A DNA stretch of 64,000 bases, from assembly GCF_005222815.1 (NCBI RefSeq), contig NZ_STGB01000005.1:744001-808000 (forward strand). Reading direction: 5' to 3'. A model generated the notes under the pieces. It was not told where the DNA came from. It saw only the letters and a list, made by a program, of their open reading frames with translations, and did not search any database. Origin of the DNA: Roseomonas sp. AR75 (GTDB taxonomy: Bacteria; Pseudomonadota; Alphaproteobacteria; Acetobacterales; Acetobacteraceae). This document shows, one piece after another, positions 18,709 through 28,013 of this stretch. The position numbers were made by a program, and so were the translations under genes. Each line of letters begins with the position of its first letter. The first letter of the stretch is position 1.

Positions 18709-21185
18709 ACGCGCTTCGCCGGCATCGCGCGCTCACGCGCATCTGGGCCTCGGAACCGGGCTGGAGAGGCTGGTTCACCACGGTCAACCACACCGATCTC
18801 GGACGCATGTTCATGCTGGCCGCGGTGGTGTTCTTCCTGATCGGCGGCATCCTGGCCATGCTGATCCGTGCCCAGCTCGCCACGCCGCGCTCGGCCTTCA
18901 TGGGACCGGATGTCTACAACCAGGTCTTCACGATGCACGGGACCATCATGATGTTCCTGTTCGCGATCCCGCTCTTCGAGGGGATCGCGGTGTATCTGCT
19001 GCCGAAGCTCCTCGGGGCGCGCGACCTGGCATTCCCGCGGCTCACGGCATACGGCTTCTGGTGCTACGCCTTCGGCGGGTCGCTGCTGCTGGTCTCGCTG
19101 TTCCTGGGCGTCGCGCCCGACGGCGGCTGGTTCATGTACCCGCCGCTCACCTCGCGGGCGAGCAGCCCCGGCATCAACACGGATTTCTGGCTGCTCGGCA
19201 TCACCTTCGTCGAGATCTCCGCGATCTGCGCCGCGGTGGAGATCACCGTGACGGTGCTGCGCTATCGTGCGCCGGGCATGTCGCTGTCGCGCATGCCGAT
19301 CTTCGCCTGGTACGCGCTTGTCACCGCCGTGATGATCCTGACGGGCTTCCCGCCGCTGATCCTGGGCTCGATCCTGCTTGAGCTCGAACGCGCCTTCGAC
19401 ATGCCGTTCTTCGTCACCGCCCGGGGCGGCGACAGCCTGCTGTGGCAGCACCTGTTCTGGCTGTTCGGACACCCGGAGGTCTACATCATCTTCCTGCCCG
19501 CCGCGGGCGTGATCTCGACCATCCTGCCGGTCATGGCGCGCACGACGCTGCTGGGCTACGGCTGGGTCGTGGCGGCGGCGGTGGCGCTGGGCGTGCTGGG
19601 CTTCGGGCTCTGGGTGCACCACATGTTCGCCACCGGCATCCCGCACATGGCGCTGGCCTTCTTCTCCGCCGCGTCGACGCTGGTGGCGGTGCCGACCGCG
19701 GTGCAGGTCTTCGCGTGGATCGGCACGCTGTGGAAAGGCAGCCCGACCCTCACGCTGCCGATGCTCTGGATCCTGGCCTTCTTCGCCACCTTCGTCATCG
19801 GCGGCCTGACCGGCGTAATGGTGGCGGTGGTGCCCTTCGACTGGCAGGTGCACGACACGCATTTCGTCGTGGCGCACCTGCACTACGTGCTCGTCGGCGG
19901 CTTCGTCTTCCCGATGCTCGCCGCGCTGTATTACTGGATGCCGCACGTCACGGGCCGGAAGCGCTTCTTCAGGCTCGGCGAGACGGCCTTCTGGCTGATC
20001 GCCGGCGGCTTCCACGTCACCTTCCTCGCGGTGCATTGGGCGGGGCTGCTGGGCCAGCGGCGCCGCATCCACACCTACGACGAGGGCCAGGGGTGGGAGG
20101 TGATCAACCTGATCGCCTCCATCGGCGGCTTCGCCACGGCGATCGGCTTCGCCCTGGTGATCGTGGACGTCGTGGCCAACGCAGCCATGGCGGTCCGCGG
20201 CTCGCGCGACCCCTGGCGCGCCGGCACGCTGGAATGGGCGATGCCGACGCCGCCGCCGGCCTACAATTTCGCGAGCCTGCCGCAGGTCGCGTCACGCGAT
20301 CCGCTGCACGACGAACCGGAACTGCCGGCCCGACTTGCACGCGGCGAGGGGTATCTGGGCGATCCGTCCCGGAACCGTCGCGAAACGCTTGTGGTGGAGG
20401 TGGCGAGCGGAGAACCCGCGCAGATCGTCGTCTTCCCCGCCAACACGGCGCTGCCGATCCTCATGGCCTTCGTCACCGGCGGCATCTTCCTCGGCATGCT
20501 GCTGAAGCTCTACTGGCTCGTACCCGTTGCCGTACTGGGCGTCGCGGCGCTCGTCGCGCGCTGGGCATGGAGCCTCGGCTCGACGCGCGAGGAGGGTCCG
20601 CAGGACGTGGGCCGTGGCCTGGCGCTGCCGCTTGCCGCGGAGGCCGCGGACCCGCCGGGCTGGTGGGGCACGCGGTTCCTGCTGCTCGCGAACGTGACGC
20701 TCTTCGGCTCGCTGCTGTTCGGCTACGCCTTCCTGTGGACGGTCGCACCGGGCTGGCCGCCAGCCGCCTATCTGCAGCCCGGCCTCGCGGGACCCGCGCT
20801 CCTGCTCGCGGGCATACCATTGTCGGTGGGCGGCATACGGATGACCGATCGGGCGCTGAGGCGCGGCCGCGGCCCATGGATCGGCCTGGTCCTGGGCGTG
20901 GCGGGCGCTGGCGCAACGGGACTGGCCGCGACGACCCTGCTGCTCGGCACCGCGCATGATGCGCATGCCTATGATGCGACGGTATGGGTGTTGGGCGGCT
21001 ATGTGCTGTTCCACGCGACGCTGGCAGGCGCGATGACCCTGTTCCTCGGTGCGCGGATTGCCGCGGGCTACGTCACCGGCCGGCGGATCGGCGAGGCGCG
21101 GATCGTCCGGCTCTGGCACGACTACATGGCGGCCGTGGCGCTGCTCGGCCTCGGTGCGGCCTGGCTGCCGGGGCTGGCGATGTGA
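18705..21185 (+). CDS. Fused haem-copper oxidase subunits I and III
   Basis: 826 residues: subunit I to about residue 510, a linker, then subunit III helices from about 560. Low-spin haem ligand H78 (TMHGTIMMF) with H393, CuB ligands H256 and H305/H306, the haem a3/o3 ligand H391, and the E258/Y260 pair (GHPEVY) are all present, as in A-type oxidases. D107 of the D-channel is present, but the following conserved Asn is Thr114, and the K-channel lysine (GIK) is Gln334 (PTAVQVF). It reduces O2 to water at the inner membrane; the electron donor is probably quinol, given subunit II. Confidence 0.9.
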   Translation: MNALRRHRALTRIWASEPGWRGWFTTVNHTDLGRMFMLAAVVFFLIGGILAMLIRAQLATPRSAFMGPDVYNQVFTMHGTIMMFLFAIPLFEGIAVYLLPKLLGARDLAFPRLTAYGFWCYAFGGSLLLVSLFLGVAPDGGWFMYPPLTSRASSPGINTDFWLLGITFVEISAICAAVEITVTVLRYRAPGMSLSRMPIFAWYALVTAVMILTGFPPLILGSILLELERAFDMPFFVTARGGDSLLWQHLFWLFGHPEVYIIFLPAAGVISTILPVMARTTLLGYGWVVAAAVALGVLGFGLWVHHMFATGIPHMALAFFSAASTLVAVPTAVQVFAWIGTLWKGSPTLTLPMLWILAFFATFVIGGLTGVMVAVVPFDWQVHDTHFVVAHLHYVLVGGFVFPMLAALYYWMPHVTGRKRFFRLGETAFWLIAGGFHVTFLAVHWAGLLGQRRRIHTYDEGQGWEVINLIASIGGFATAIGFALVIVDVVANAAMAVRGSRDPWRAGTLEWAMPTPPPAYNFASLPQVASRDPLHDEPELPARLARGEGYLGDPSRNRRETLVVEVASGEPAQIVVFPANTALPILMAFVTGGIFLGMLLKLYWLVPVAVLGVAALVARWAWSLGSTREEGPQDVGRGLALPLAAEAADPPGWWGTRFLLLANVTLFGSLLFGYAFLWTVAPGWPPAAYLQPGLAGPALLLAGIPLSVGGIRMTDRALRRGRGPWIGLVLGVAGAGATGLAATTLLLGTAHDAHAYDATVWVLGGYVLFHATLAGAMTLFLGARIAAGYVTGRRIGEARIVRLWHDYMAAVALLGLGAAWLPGLAM

Positions 21186-21502
21186 GGGACGTCCTGCGCA
21201 TCGCGCTGCCGCTGACGGTCTGGCTTGGTGCATTCAGCGCCGTCTACGGGCTGGAGGGGCTTGTCTGTTCCGAGCGCTGGACGGCGGCCGGGCTGGACCG
21301 CGCCACGGGCCGCCTTGCGCTGGTGGGGGCCTGGGCGGCGGCCGTCGCGCTGCAGGCTGTCCTGCTGATCGGGCTTCGCTCGCCGCGCTTTGCCTCGCCA
21401 TCCGGCTTCGTCCGATGCGTCAGCCTGACGCTCGCCGGGGTCGCGCTGCTCGCCACGGCCTGGACATTGCTGCCGGTGGCCACGAGCACGCTGTGCCTGT
21501 GA
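21182..21502 (+). CDS. Small membrane protein of the oxidase operon
   Basis: 106 residues, GTG start overlapping the stop of the subunit I-III gene (GTGA). Three hydrophobic segments (VLRIALPLTVWLGAFSAVYGL, LALVGAWAAAVALQAVLLIGL, VSLTLAGVALLATAW; the first at residues 4-24). I do not recognise a family. Position and coupling suggest an accessory subunit or assembly partner of the oxidase. It faces the iron-type ABC permease, which ends 23 bases downstream on the other strand. Confidence 0.65.
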   Translation: MRDVLRIALPLTVWLGAFSAVYGLEGLVCSERWTAAGLDRATGRLALVGAWAAAVALQAVLLIGLRSPRFASPSGFVRCVSLTLAGVALLATAWTLLPVATSTLCL

Positions 21503-21525
21503 TGCGATGAAGGCCGGCGACCCGC

Positions 21526-23244
21526 CTAAAGCCAGCCCAGGCTGCGCTCGCGTTCCGACCCGCGGGCGATGACGAACAGCACGAGCCCCGCCGCCGCCAC
21601 GCCGACCAGCATGGTCGCGTAGGCCGCCGCCATGCCGACATCGCCCGACAGCGCCTGCTGGTAGGCCGCGATGGGCAGCGTTCGCGTCGTGCCGGTGTAG
21701 AGCACGATGGAGGCAGAAAGCTCGCTGAACACCTCCACCCAGGCGATCGCGGCGCCGGCCAGGATGCCCGGGCGCATCAGCGGCGCCATCACGCGACGGA
21801 AACCGGTGAGCGGCGGGTCGCCCAGGCTGCGCGCCGCATCCTCCAGCCCGCGGTCGATCTGGTAGACAATGCCCGCCGAGGCGCGCGTCATGTAGGGCAG
21901 GCGGCGGACGAAATAGACCGTGACGATGATCGTCGCCGTCCCGGTCAGCAGCAGCGGCGGCTCGTTGAAGACGGTGGCGTAGCCGATGCCGAGCACGGTG
22001 CCTGGCACGACGTAGGGCACCATGATCAGCAGGTCGAGCGCGCGGGTAAGCGGGCCCGTGCGGCGCGCGATGACATAGCCGATGGCCGAGCCGACAAGGA
22101 TGATCAGCGCCAGCGCCAGGCCCGCGAAGATCAGGCTGTTCCACAGCGCGTCCCCCAGCGCCTCGATCGCGCGCGCATAGTTGTCGAGCGTGAGGACCGG
22201 CTGGAACACCACGCCCCGCACCTCGAGGAAGGAGCAGATGGTGACGACGATCTGCGGCGTGCTGGCAATGGCGACCAGCGCCGCCGTGCCGAAGCCGAGC
22301 AGCGCGCCGGTGCGCCCGCGGAGCCGCACCGGCGCCGCGCCGCCGCCGGTGTCATCCGCGACGGAGCGGCGGGTGGAGAAGATGCGCACCGCCACCACCA
22401 GCGCCATCGCGATCACCACCAGCACGGCGCAGGTGGTCGCCGCCATGCCGGGCTCCGCCCCGATCTCCGACAGGTAGAGCGAGAAGGCGAGCGTCGCGAG
22501 CACCGGGAAGCGCTCGCCCTCCCCCAGGATCGAGGGCGTGCCGAAATCGGAGATGATGCCGAGGAAGACCAGCAGCGCGGCTGTCAGCACGGAGGGCAGG
22601 ATCAGCGGCAGCGTGACCGTGCGCACCACGCCGATGCGCCCGCGGCCGAGGCTGGCCGCCGCATCCTCCAGCGTGCGGTTCACCCGCGCGAGCCCGCCGC
22701 GCACCACCAGGAACACCACGGGATAGAGCGCGAAGGCGCTGGCCAGCGCGATGCCGAAGGCGCCGTAGATCGGCGGCAGCTCGATGCCGATGCCGCGCGC
22801 GGCCTCTGTCACGAGGCCGCTGCGGCCGAACAGCATGATCCAGGCATAGGCGCCGACGAAGGGCGGCGACAGCATGGAGAGCAGGATCGCAACTTCGATC
22901 CAGGCCTTCCCGGCAAAGTCGAAGCGCGCGAAGACGAGTGCGAGCGGCAGGCCGATGGCGAGCGCGATCACCGTGCCGAGCACGCCGACCGTGAGGCTGT
23001 TGAACAGCGCGCGGCGGAAATAGCTGGAGCCGAAGAAGGTCTGGTAGTTCTCCAGCCCGAGGCGGCCGCTCTCCTGCCCGATGAAGCTCTGCCGCGCGAG
23101 CTCGGCCAGCGGCCAGGCGACGAAGACCAGCATGAAGGCGACCGTCGCCCAGGCGATGGCCGTCCAGGGATCGTGGCGGATGCCGCGCAGCAGCCGCGCC
23201 GGCCAGCCGGGGGCGTTCGGCTGCGCGATCCCCGCGGCGCTCAT
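21526..23244 (-). CDS. ABC transporter permease, ferric-iron type (FbpB-like, two-domain)
   Basis: 572 residues with about twelve helices, made of two binding-protein-dependent permease units. EAA-type loops are seen as EDAAASLGRGRIGVVRTVTLPLI and EDAARSLGDPPLTGFRRVMAPLM (each split over about 23 residues near 190 and 470). Fused permeases of this size are typical of Fe3+ (FbpB/SfuB) importers. It overlaps the ATPase gene by 4 bases and is the last gene of the set receptor-ATPase-permease. Confidence 0.88.
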   Translation of the reverse strand: MSAAGIAQPNAPGWPARLLRGIRHDPWTAIAWATVAFMLVFVAWPLAELARQSFIGQESGRLGLENYQTFFGSSYFRRALFNSLTVGVLGTVIALAIGLPLALVFARFDFAGKAWIEVAILLSMLSPPFVGAYAWIMLFGRSGLVTEAARGIGIELPPIYGAFGIALASAFALYPVVFLVVRGGLARVNRTLEDAAASLGRGRIGVVRTVTLPLILPSVLTAALLVFLGIISDFGTPSILGEGERFPVLATLAFSLYLSEIGAEPGMAATTCAVLVVIAMALVVAVRIFSTRRSVADDTGGGAAPVRLRGRTGALLGFGTAALVAIASTPQIVVTICSFLEVRGVVFQPVLTLDNYARAIEALGDALWNSLIFAGLALALIILVGSAIGYVIARRTGPLTRALDLLIMVPYVVPGTVLGIGYATVFNEPPLLLTGTATIIVTVYFVRRLPYMTRASAGIVYQIDRGLEDAARSLGDPPLTGFRRVMAPLMRPGILAGAAIAWVEVFSELSASIVLYTGTTRTLPIAAYQQALSGDVGMAAAYATMLVGVAAAGLVLFVIARGSERERSLGWL

Positions 23245-24356
23245 GCGATCCGCACGCCGCTTTCGGGCGCGAACAGGCGCAGCCGGTGCGGCTCGAAGGA
23301 CAGGCGCACGGGCTCGCCCTCGTTGGGCAGGGGCAGCGCGCTCGGCAGGTCGGCTTCCACCGCCGCCTCGCCGGGGCCGATGATCACCCGCATGCGGGTG
23401 CGCGGGCCGAGATAGGCGAGGCTCGCGACGCGGCCTTCCAGGCAGCAGCCCGGCGGGTCTTCCGGCGTGGCGAGGCGCAGATCCTCGGTGCGCAGCGCGG
23501 CGCGCGCGGCGCCCTGCGCGCCGGGCGCGGCCGCCGGCAGCGCGAAGGCGGCGCCATCGGCGATGCGCGCGGCGGCGCCGGCGCCGTCCCGCAGCAGCGT
23601 GGCGTCAAGCCAGTTGCAGCCGCCGACGAACTCAGCGACGAAGGCATGCGCGGGCGATTCGAACACCTCGCGCGGCGTCGCGAACTGGCGGATATGGCCG
23701 CGCTCCATCACCGCGATGCGGTCAGAGATGGCCAGCGCCTCCTCCTGATCATGCGTGACGTAGATGGTGGTGATGCCCATCTCACGCTGCATCCGGCGGA
23801 TCTCGTCGCGCATCTCGATGCGGAGCTTGGCGTCGAGGTTGGACAGCGGCTCGTCCATCAGCAGCAGGTCGGGCTCGATCACCATCGCCCGCGCCAGGCC
23901 GACGCGCTGCTTCTGCCCGCCGGAGAGCGCATCCGGGTAGCGCGCGCCGAGATTGCCGAGGCGCACGCGCTCCAGCGCAGCCGCCACCTTCCGCTCCGCG
24001 GCCTCGCGCGGGACGCGGCGGGCGCGCAGGCCGTAGGCGACGTTCTCCGCCACCGAGAGATGCGGGAAGATCGCATAGCTCTGGAACACCATGCCGAAGT
24101 TGCGCGCTTCCGGCGGCGTGCCGTCCAGGCTGCGGCCGGCGAGGCGCAGCGTGCCTTCCTCATGCTGCAGGAAGCCCGCGATCACGCGCAGCAGCGTGGT
24201 CTTGCCGCAGCCCGAGGGGCCGAGCAGCGTCAGCAGCTCGCCGCGCTCGGCGGAGAGCTCCACGCGGTCGAGCGCGGTGAAGCTGCCGAACCGCTTGACC
24301 AGCCCGGCCGCCGCGAGATGCGGGGCCGGGCCGGTGCGGGCTTCAGCGCCGGACAA
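23241..24356 (-). CDS. ABC transporter ATP-binding protein, FbpC/PotA type
   Basis: 371 residues. Walker A GPSGCGKTT, Q-loop in MVFQSYAIFPHLSVAENV, signature LSGGQKQRVGLARAM, Walker B LLLMDEPLSNLDAKLR and switch histidine in YVTHDQEEA are all present, followed by a TOBE domain (about residues 250-371). This is the CUT1/FbpC/PotA group, energising import of iron or polyamine-like solutes. The start overlaps the 3' end of the receptor gene by 14 bases. Confidence 0.92.
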   Translation of the reverse strand: MSGAEARTGPAPHLAAAGLVKRFGSFTALDRVELSAERGELLTLLGPSGCGKTTLLRVIAGFLQHEEGTLRLAGRSLDGTPPEARNFGMVFQSYAIFPHLSVAENVAYGLRARRVPREAAERKVAAALERVRLGNLGARYPDALSGGQKQRVGLARAMVIEPDLLLMDEPLSNLDAKLRIEMRDEIRRMQREMGITTIYVTHDQEEALAISDRIAVMERGHIRQFATPREVFESPAHAFVAEFVGGCNWLDATLLRDGAGAAARIADGAAFALPAAAPGAQGAARAALRTEDLRLATPEDPPGCCLEGRVASLAYLGPRTRMRVIIGPGEAAVEADLPSALPLPNEGEPVRLSFEPHRLRLFAPESGVRIA

Positions 24357-25329
24357 GGCGCAGGTAGCGGTTCAGGATGTTGCGCTGGTTCGCGTTCGAC
24401 CACTCGACCGGGATGTTCTTGATCGGCAGGTCGGAAGGCGGCACAGCGCCGGCCGGAGGCGCCACGTCGTTGCGGATCGGGCGGCGGTTGAAGCGCTCCA
24501 CGATCAGCGTCTGCGCCTCGGCCGAGACGATGTAGTCCAGCAGCGCGCGGCCGCCATCCGGGTTCGGTCCGCCCGCGACCAGCGCCATCGCATCCGCCGC
24601 CATGGTGATGCCTTCGCGCGGGTAGATGATGCGCACCGGCGCGCCGCCCGTGATGAAGCGTTGCGCGAAATCCTCGAGCGTCAAGCCGATCGCGTATTCA
24701 CCCTGCGCCACGCCGCGCGGCACCGCGCCGGAACTGCCGGTGATGACGAAGTTCTCCAGCATGCGCTCGAACAGGCGCCAGCCTTCCTCCTCGCCGAAAT
24801 TGTACAGGATCTGCATCAGCTGCTGCAGCGCGGAGCCGGAGCGGTCGGCGCCGGCGAAGGCGATCTTGCCCTTCCACTTCGGGTCGGCGAGCGCGGCCCA
24901 GGTGGTCGGGATCTCGGCTTCCGGGACCAGGCGGGTGTTCACCGCGATCACGGTCGGCAGGGTGACGGAGAAGGGGATGTAGTTCGGGCTGACCTTCAGC
25001 GATTCGAGGATCGCCGCATCCTCGCGCGGGGTGTAGCGGGCGAAGACGCCCGGGTTGGCATCGATCGACTCGCCGCCGACCGAGACGATGGCGTCCGCCA
25101 ACGGCCGGGCGCGTTCCGCCACCACGCGGCGCACCAGCTCGCCCGAGCCGGCCGCGACCACCTGGATGTCGGCGCCGCTGCGGGCCTTGAAGCCGGGCGC
25201 GAGCGCGGTGATCGAATCGGAGAAGGCGGTGTAGGCGACGACGTTGCCGCCTTGCGCAAAGGCAGGGCGGGCCAGGCCGAGCGCGGCGCCCGCGCCCATC
25301 AGCAACGCAGTCCTGCGGCCGATCGTCAT
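24343..25329 (-). CDS. Periplasmic substrate-binding protein, ferric-iron ABC type
   Basis: 328 residues from the ATG at 25329, with a twin-arginine-like/Sec signal peptide (MTIGRRTALLMGAGAALGLA, cleavage after ARPAFA). The body (NVVAYTAFSDSITALAPGFKA; VNTRLVPEAEIPTTWAALADPKWKGKIAF; GLTLEDFAQRF) is that of family-1 receptors (FbpA/AfuA/IdiA). Iron as the substrate is the family default, but phosphonate or thiamine-like ligands cannot be excluded. First gene of the three-gene operon; the 94 bases to the LIV permease gene hold no clear signal. Confidence 0.85.
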   Translation of the reverse strand: MTIGRRTALLMGAGAALGLARPAFAQGGNVVAYTAFSDSITALAPGFKARSGADIQVVAAGSGELVRRVVAERARPLADAIVSVGGESIDANPGVFARYTPREDAAILESLKVSPNYIPFSVTLPTVIAVNTRLVPEAEIPTTWAALADPKWKGKIAFAGADRSGSALQQLMQILYNFGEEEGWRLFERMLENFVITGSSGAVPRGVAQGEYAIGLTLEDFAQRFITGGAPVRIIYPREGITMAADAMALVAGGPNPDGGRALLDYIVSAEAQTLIVERFNRRPIRNDVAPPAGAVPPSDLPIKNIPVEWSNANQRNILNRYLRLVRR

Positions 25330-25423
25330 CTGTCTCTCCTTCGTCGTCCCATGGGGGCTCCCTGCCCCGCTGCCTGGACGGTCTATCGTGTTTCCGCGCC
25401 GGACGTAACGCCCTTCCGCGGTC

Positions 25424-26374
25424 CTACCCGGCGTGGCGCGAGACCGTCGCACGCTCGCCCAGCACGCCGCGCGGACGCAGCACCAGGATGGCCGCGATCA
25501 GCACTCCGATCAGCACCACTTGCAGCGCCGCGCCGCGCGCCTGCTCGGCGGCGGGCAGCGCCTCCCGGATCAGGGTGCCGGCGGTGCTCCAGATCGCCCA
25601 GACCAGCACCGCGCCCAGCACCGCCCCGGCATTGCGGCCGGACCCGCCGACGATCAGCATGGCCCAGATCTGGAAGGTCAGCACCGGCAGGAAATCCTCC
25701 GGTGCGATGTAGCCCACGAAATGGGCATACATCGCGCCCGCCAGCCCCATCAGCATGCAGCCGATGACGAAGCTCTGCAGCCGGAAGGCGCTGGCCCGCT
25801 TGCCGAGGGAGGCGGCGGCGAGCTCGTCCTCCCGGATCGCGCGCAGCACGCGGCCCCAGGGGCTGGCGACCAGCCGCTCCAGCGCCCACCAGGCAAGCCC
25901 GAGCACGGCCAGCACCAGCCCGAGATACGCCAGGTTCCAGCCGAGTCCGGTGCCAAGCGACTCCGCGAAGGGCTTCGGGATGGACTGGATGCCGAAGGGT
26001 CCGCCGGTCAGCGCCTGCGCATTCAGCGCGATGAGCTGGATGACCACCGCGATGCCGAAGGTGGTGATCGCCAGGTAGTCCTCGCGCAGGCGCAGCGCCG
26101 CGACGCCCACCACCAGCGCGGCGAGACCGGAGAAGCCCATCGCGCCCAGCCATCCGACCGCGACCGGCAGGCCGAAACCGCCGAAGCGCTCAGGCTCCGG
26201 CGGGCCGGTGAGCAGCGCGGAGGCATAGGCGCCCACCGCGACGAAGCCCGCGACGCCGACATTGAACAGGCCGCAGAAGCCCCATTGCAGATTGAGGCCC
26301 AGCGCCATCACGGCGAAGATGCCGGCAAAGACCAGGAAGAAGGCGAGGTAGTTCAGGACGGGCAGCCACTCCAT
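25424..26374 (-). CDS. livM: Branched-chain amino acid-type ABC permease LivM
   Basis: 316 residues from the ATG at 26374, which overlaps the livH stop (ATGA). Family features: MALGLNLQWGFCGLFNVGVAGFVAVGAYASALL near the N-terminus (split as LNLQWGFCGLFNVG / VAGFVAVGAYAS) and GRVLRAIREDELAAASLGKRA. It is one half of the membrane channel of a LIV-I-like importer. Substrates of this family include branched-chain amino acids, urea, aromatic acids and amides; the adjacent reductases argue for something other than plain amino acids. Confidence 0.92.
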   Translation of the reverse strand: MEWLPVLNYLAFFLVFAGIFAVMALGLNLQWGFCGLFNVGVAGFVAVGAYASALLTGPPEPERFGGFGLPVAVGWLGAMGFSGLAALVVGVAALRLREDYLAITTFGIAVVIQLIALNAQALTGGPFGIQSIPKPFAESLGTGLGWNLAYLGLVLAVLGLAWWALERLVASPWGRVLRAIREDELAAASLGKRASAFRLQSFVIGCMLMGLAGAMYAHFVGYIAPEDFLPVLTFQIWAMLIVGGSGRNAGAVLGAVLVWAIWSTAGTLIREALPAAEQARGAALQVVLIGVLIAAILVLRPRGVLGERATVSRHAG

Positions 26375-27294
26375 CACGCGCGCTCCCCGAACAGGCCGGT
26401 CGGGCGCAGCAGCAGGATGCCGATCAGCACGACGAAGGCGGTGGCGGCTCGATACTCGGCGCCGACCAGCGGCACCGAAAGGCTTTCGGCAAGACCCACG
26501 ATGTAGCCGCCCACAACCGCGCCGCGCACGCTGCCGATGCCGCCGAGGATCGCCGCGGCGAACAGCGGCAGCAGCAACTCGAAGCCGAGGCCGGGGCGCA
26601 CCTGCCCCACGACACCGGCCAGCACGCCCGCGACGGCGGCGAGCGCCGCGCCGATCACCCAGGTGGCGCGGATCACGCCTTCCACGTCCACGCCCGCCAC
26701 GCGCGCCAGCGCCGGGTTCTGTGCGGTGGCACGCATCGCGCGCCCGAGCGTGGTGCGCGTCAGCAGTCCCTGCAGCGCGAGCATCAGCACCAGCGTCAGC
26801 CCGATCACCAGCATCTGGTCCGGCGTGATGCGCAGCCCGCCCAGGACATCGCGCGGCACCAGCCGGATCGCGATCTGGATCTCCCGCGTGTAGTATTCGG
26901 GCAGGGTGCCGTAGAGGAACTGCACCAGGTTGCGCAACGCGAGCGCGGCACCGAAGCTCGCGATCACCAGCGTGATGGCGTTGCCGCGCCGGAGGCGGCG
27001 GAACAGCAGCCAGTCCACGACCAGCGCGAGGCAAGCCGTCAGCGCGGCGGCGAGGATCATCGCGACGATGAGTTGCCAGCCGAAGCTGAACGGGCCGAGC
27101 GGCTCCATCACGCCGCCGCCCGTCACCGCCAGCACCAGCGCGAGCGCGGAGACGGCGAGATAGGCGCCCCAGGTCATGAACTCGCCCTGGCCGAAATTGG
27201 CGAAGCGCAGGATGGAATAGGTGAGCGTCAGCCCGACCGCGCCGAGCGCGATCACGCTGCCCACGACGAGGCCATCGGCGATCAGCTGCAGCAT
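26374..27294 (-). CDS. livH: Branched-chain amino acid-type ABC permease LivH
   Basis: 306 residues, about eight helices. It opens LQLIADGLVVGSVIALGAVGLTLTYSILRFANFGQGEFMTWGAY (seen as GSVIALGAVGLTLTYSI and FANFGQGEFMTWGAY), the LivH signature, and has the EAA-type loop GRAMRATAQNPALARVAGVD. Its start overlaps the livF stop and its stop overlaps the livM start, so all are translationally coupled. Confidence 0.93.
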   Translation of the reverse strand: MLQLIADGLVVGSVIALGAVGLTLTYSILRFANFGQGEFMTWGAYLAVSALALVLAVTGGGVMEPLGPFSFGWQLIVAMILAAALTACLALVVDWLLFRRLRRGNAITLVIASFGAALALRNLVQFLYGTLPEYYTREIQIAIRLVPRDVLGGLRITPDQMLVIGLTLVLMLALQGLLTRTTLGRAMRATAQNPALARVAGVDVEGVIRATWVIGAALAAVAGVLAGVVGQVRPGLGFELLLPLFAAAILGGIGSVRGAVVGGYIVGLAESLSVPLVGAEYRAATAFVVLIGILLLRPTGLFGERA

Positions 27295-28013
27295 CAGTGA
27301 GCGGCCTCGCCGAGATAGAGCGCCGCCATCCGTGGATCATCGACAAGGTCGCGGGCCGCGCCTTCCAGGCGTTCCCGCCCCTCCACCAGCACCACCGCGC
27401 GATCCGCCAGCGCCAGCGCGGCCTTCACGTTCTGCTCCACCAGCAGGATCGTCACCCCCGTGTCGCGCACGGCGCGCAGACGCTCGAACACCACGCCGAC
27501 CAGCTTGGGCGAGAGGCCGGCCGAGGGCTCGTCCAGCATCAGCACCGACGGCGAGGCGACCAGCGCGCGCGCCACCGCCAGCATCTGCCGCTGTCCGCCC
27601 GAAAGCCGCCCCGCCGCCAGCGTCCGCTGGCGGTCGAGATCGGGGAACAGCGCGAACATCTTCGACAGGCTGCCGCGGCGCTGCCTTGCGATGAGGGCCG
27701 CGGCCAGTTGCAGGTTCTCCAGCACGCTGAGATTTGCGAAGACATTCTCCGTCTGCGGCACGAAGCCCAGCCCCTCATGCACCATGCGATGCGCGGGCAG
27801 GCCGGTGACGTCGCGGCCCGCCAGCGTCACGCGCCCCGACCAGATCGGCACGAGGCCCGCGGCGGCCTTCACCAGCGTGGACTTCCCCGCGCCGTTGGGC
27901 CCGAGCAGCGCCACGATCTCGCCCGGCGCCACGCTGACGGAGGCGCCGCGAAGGATCGGCAGGCCGGGCTCGTAGCCGCCTTCGATCGCTTCGATGGACA
28001 GCGCCGCGGTCAT
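27294..28013 (-). CDS. livF: Branched-chain amino acid-type ABC ATPase LivF
   Basis: 239 residues from the ATG at 28013, overlapping the livG stop (ATGA). Walker A GPNGAGKST, signature LSGGQRQMLAVARAL, Walker B VLMLDEPSAGLSP and the LivF hallmark VEQNVKAALALADRA are present. It energises import together with LivG. Confidence 0.94.
   Translation of the reverse strand: MTAALSIEAIEGGYEPGLPILRGASVSVAPGEIVALLGPNGAGKSTLVKAAAGLVPIWSGRVTLAGRDVTGLPAHRMVHEGLGFVPQTENVFANLSVLENLQLAAALIARQRRGSLSKMFALFPDLDRQRTLAAGRLSGGQRQMLAVARALVASPSVLMLDEPSAGLSPKLVGVVFERLRAVRDTGVTILLVEQNVKAALALADRAVVLVEGRERLEGAARDLVDDPRMAALYLGEAAH

Noticed and set aside
18705..21185. Oxidase read as a nitric oxide reductase because of its NO-regulon neighbours
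   Set aside because: The Tyr260 of the GHPEVY motif and all CuB histidines of oxygen-reducing A-type enzymes are kept; NO reduction cannot be claimed from context alone.
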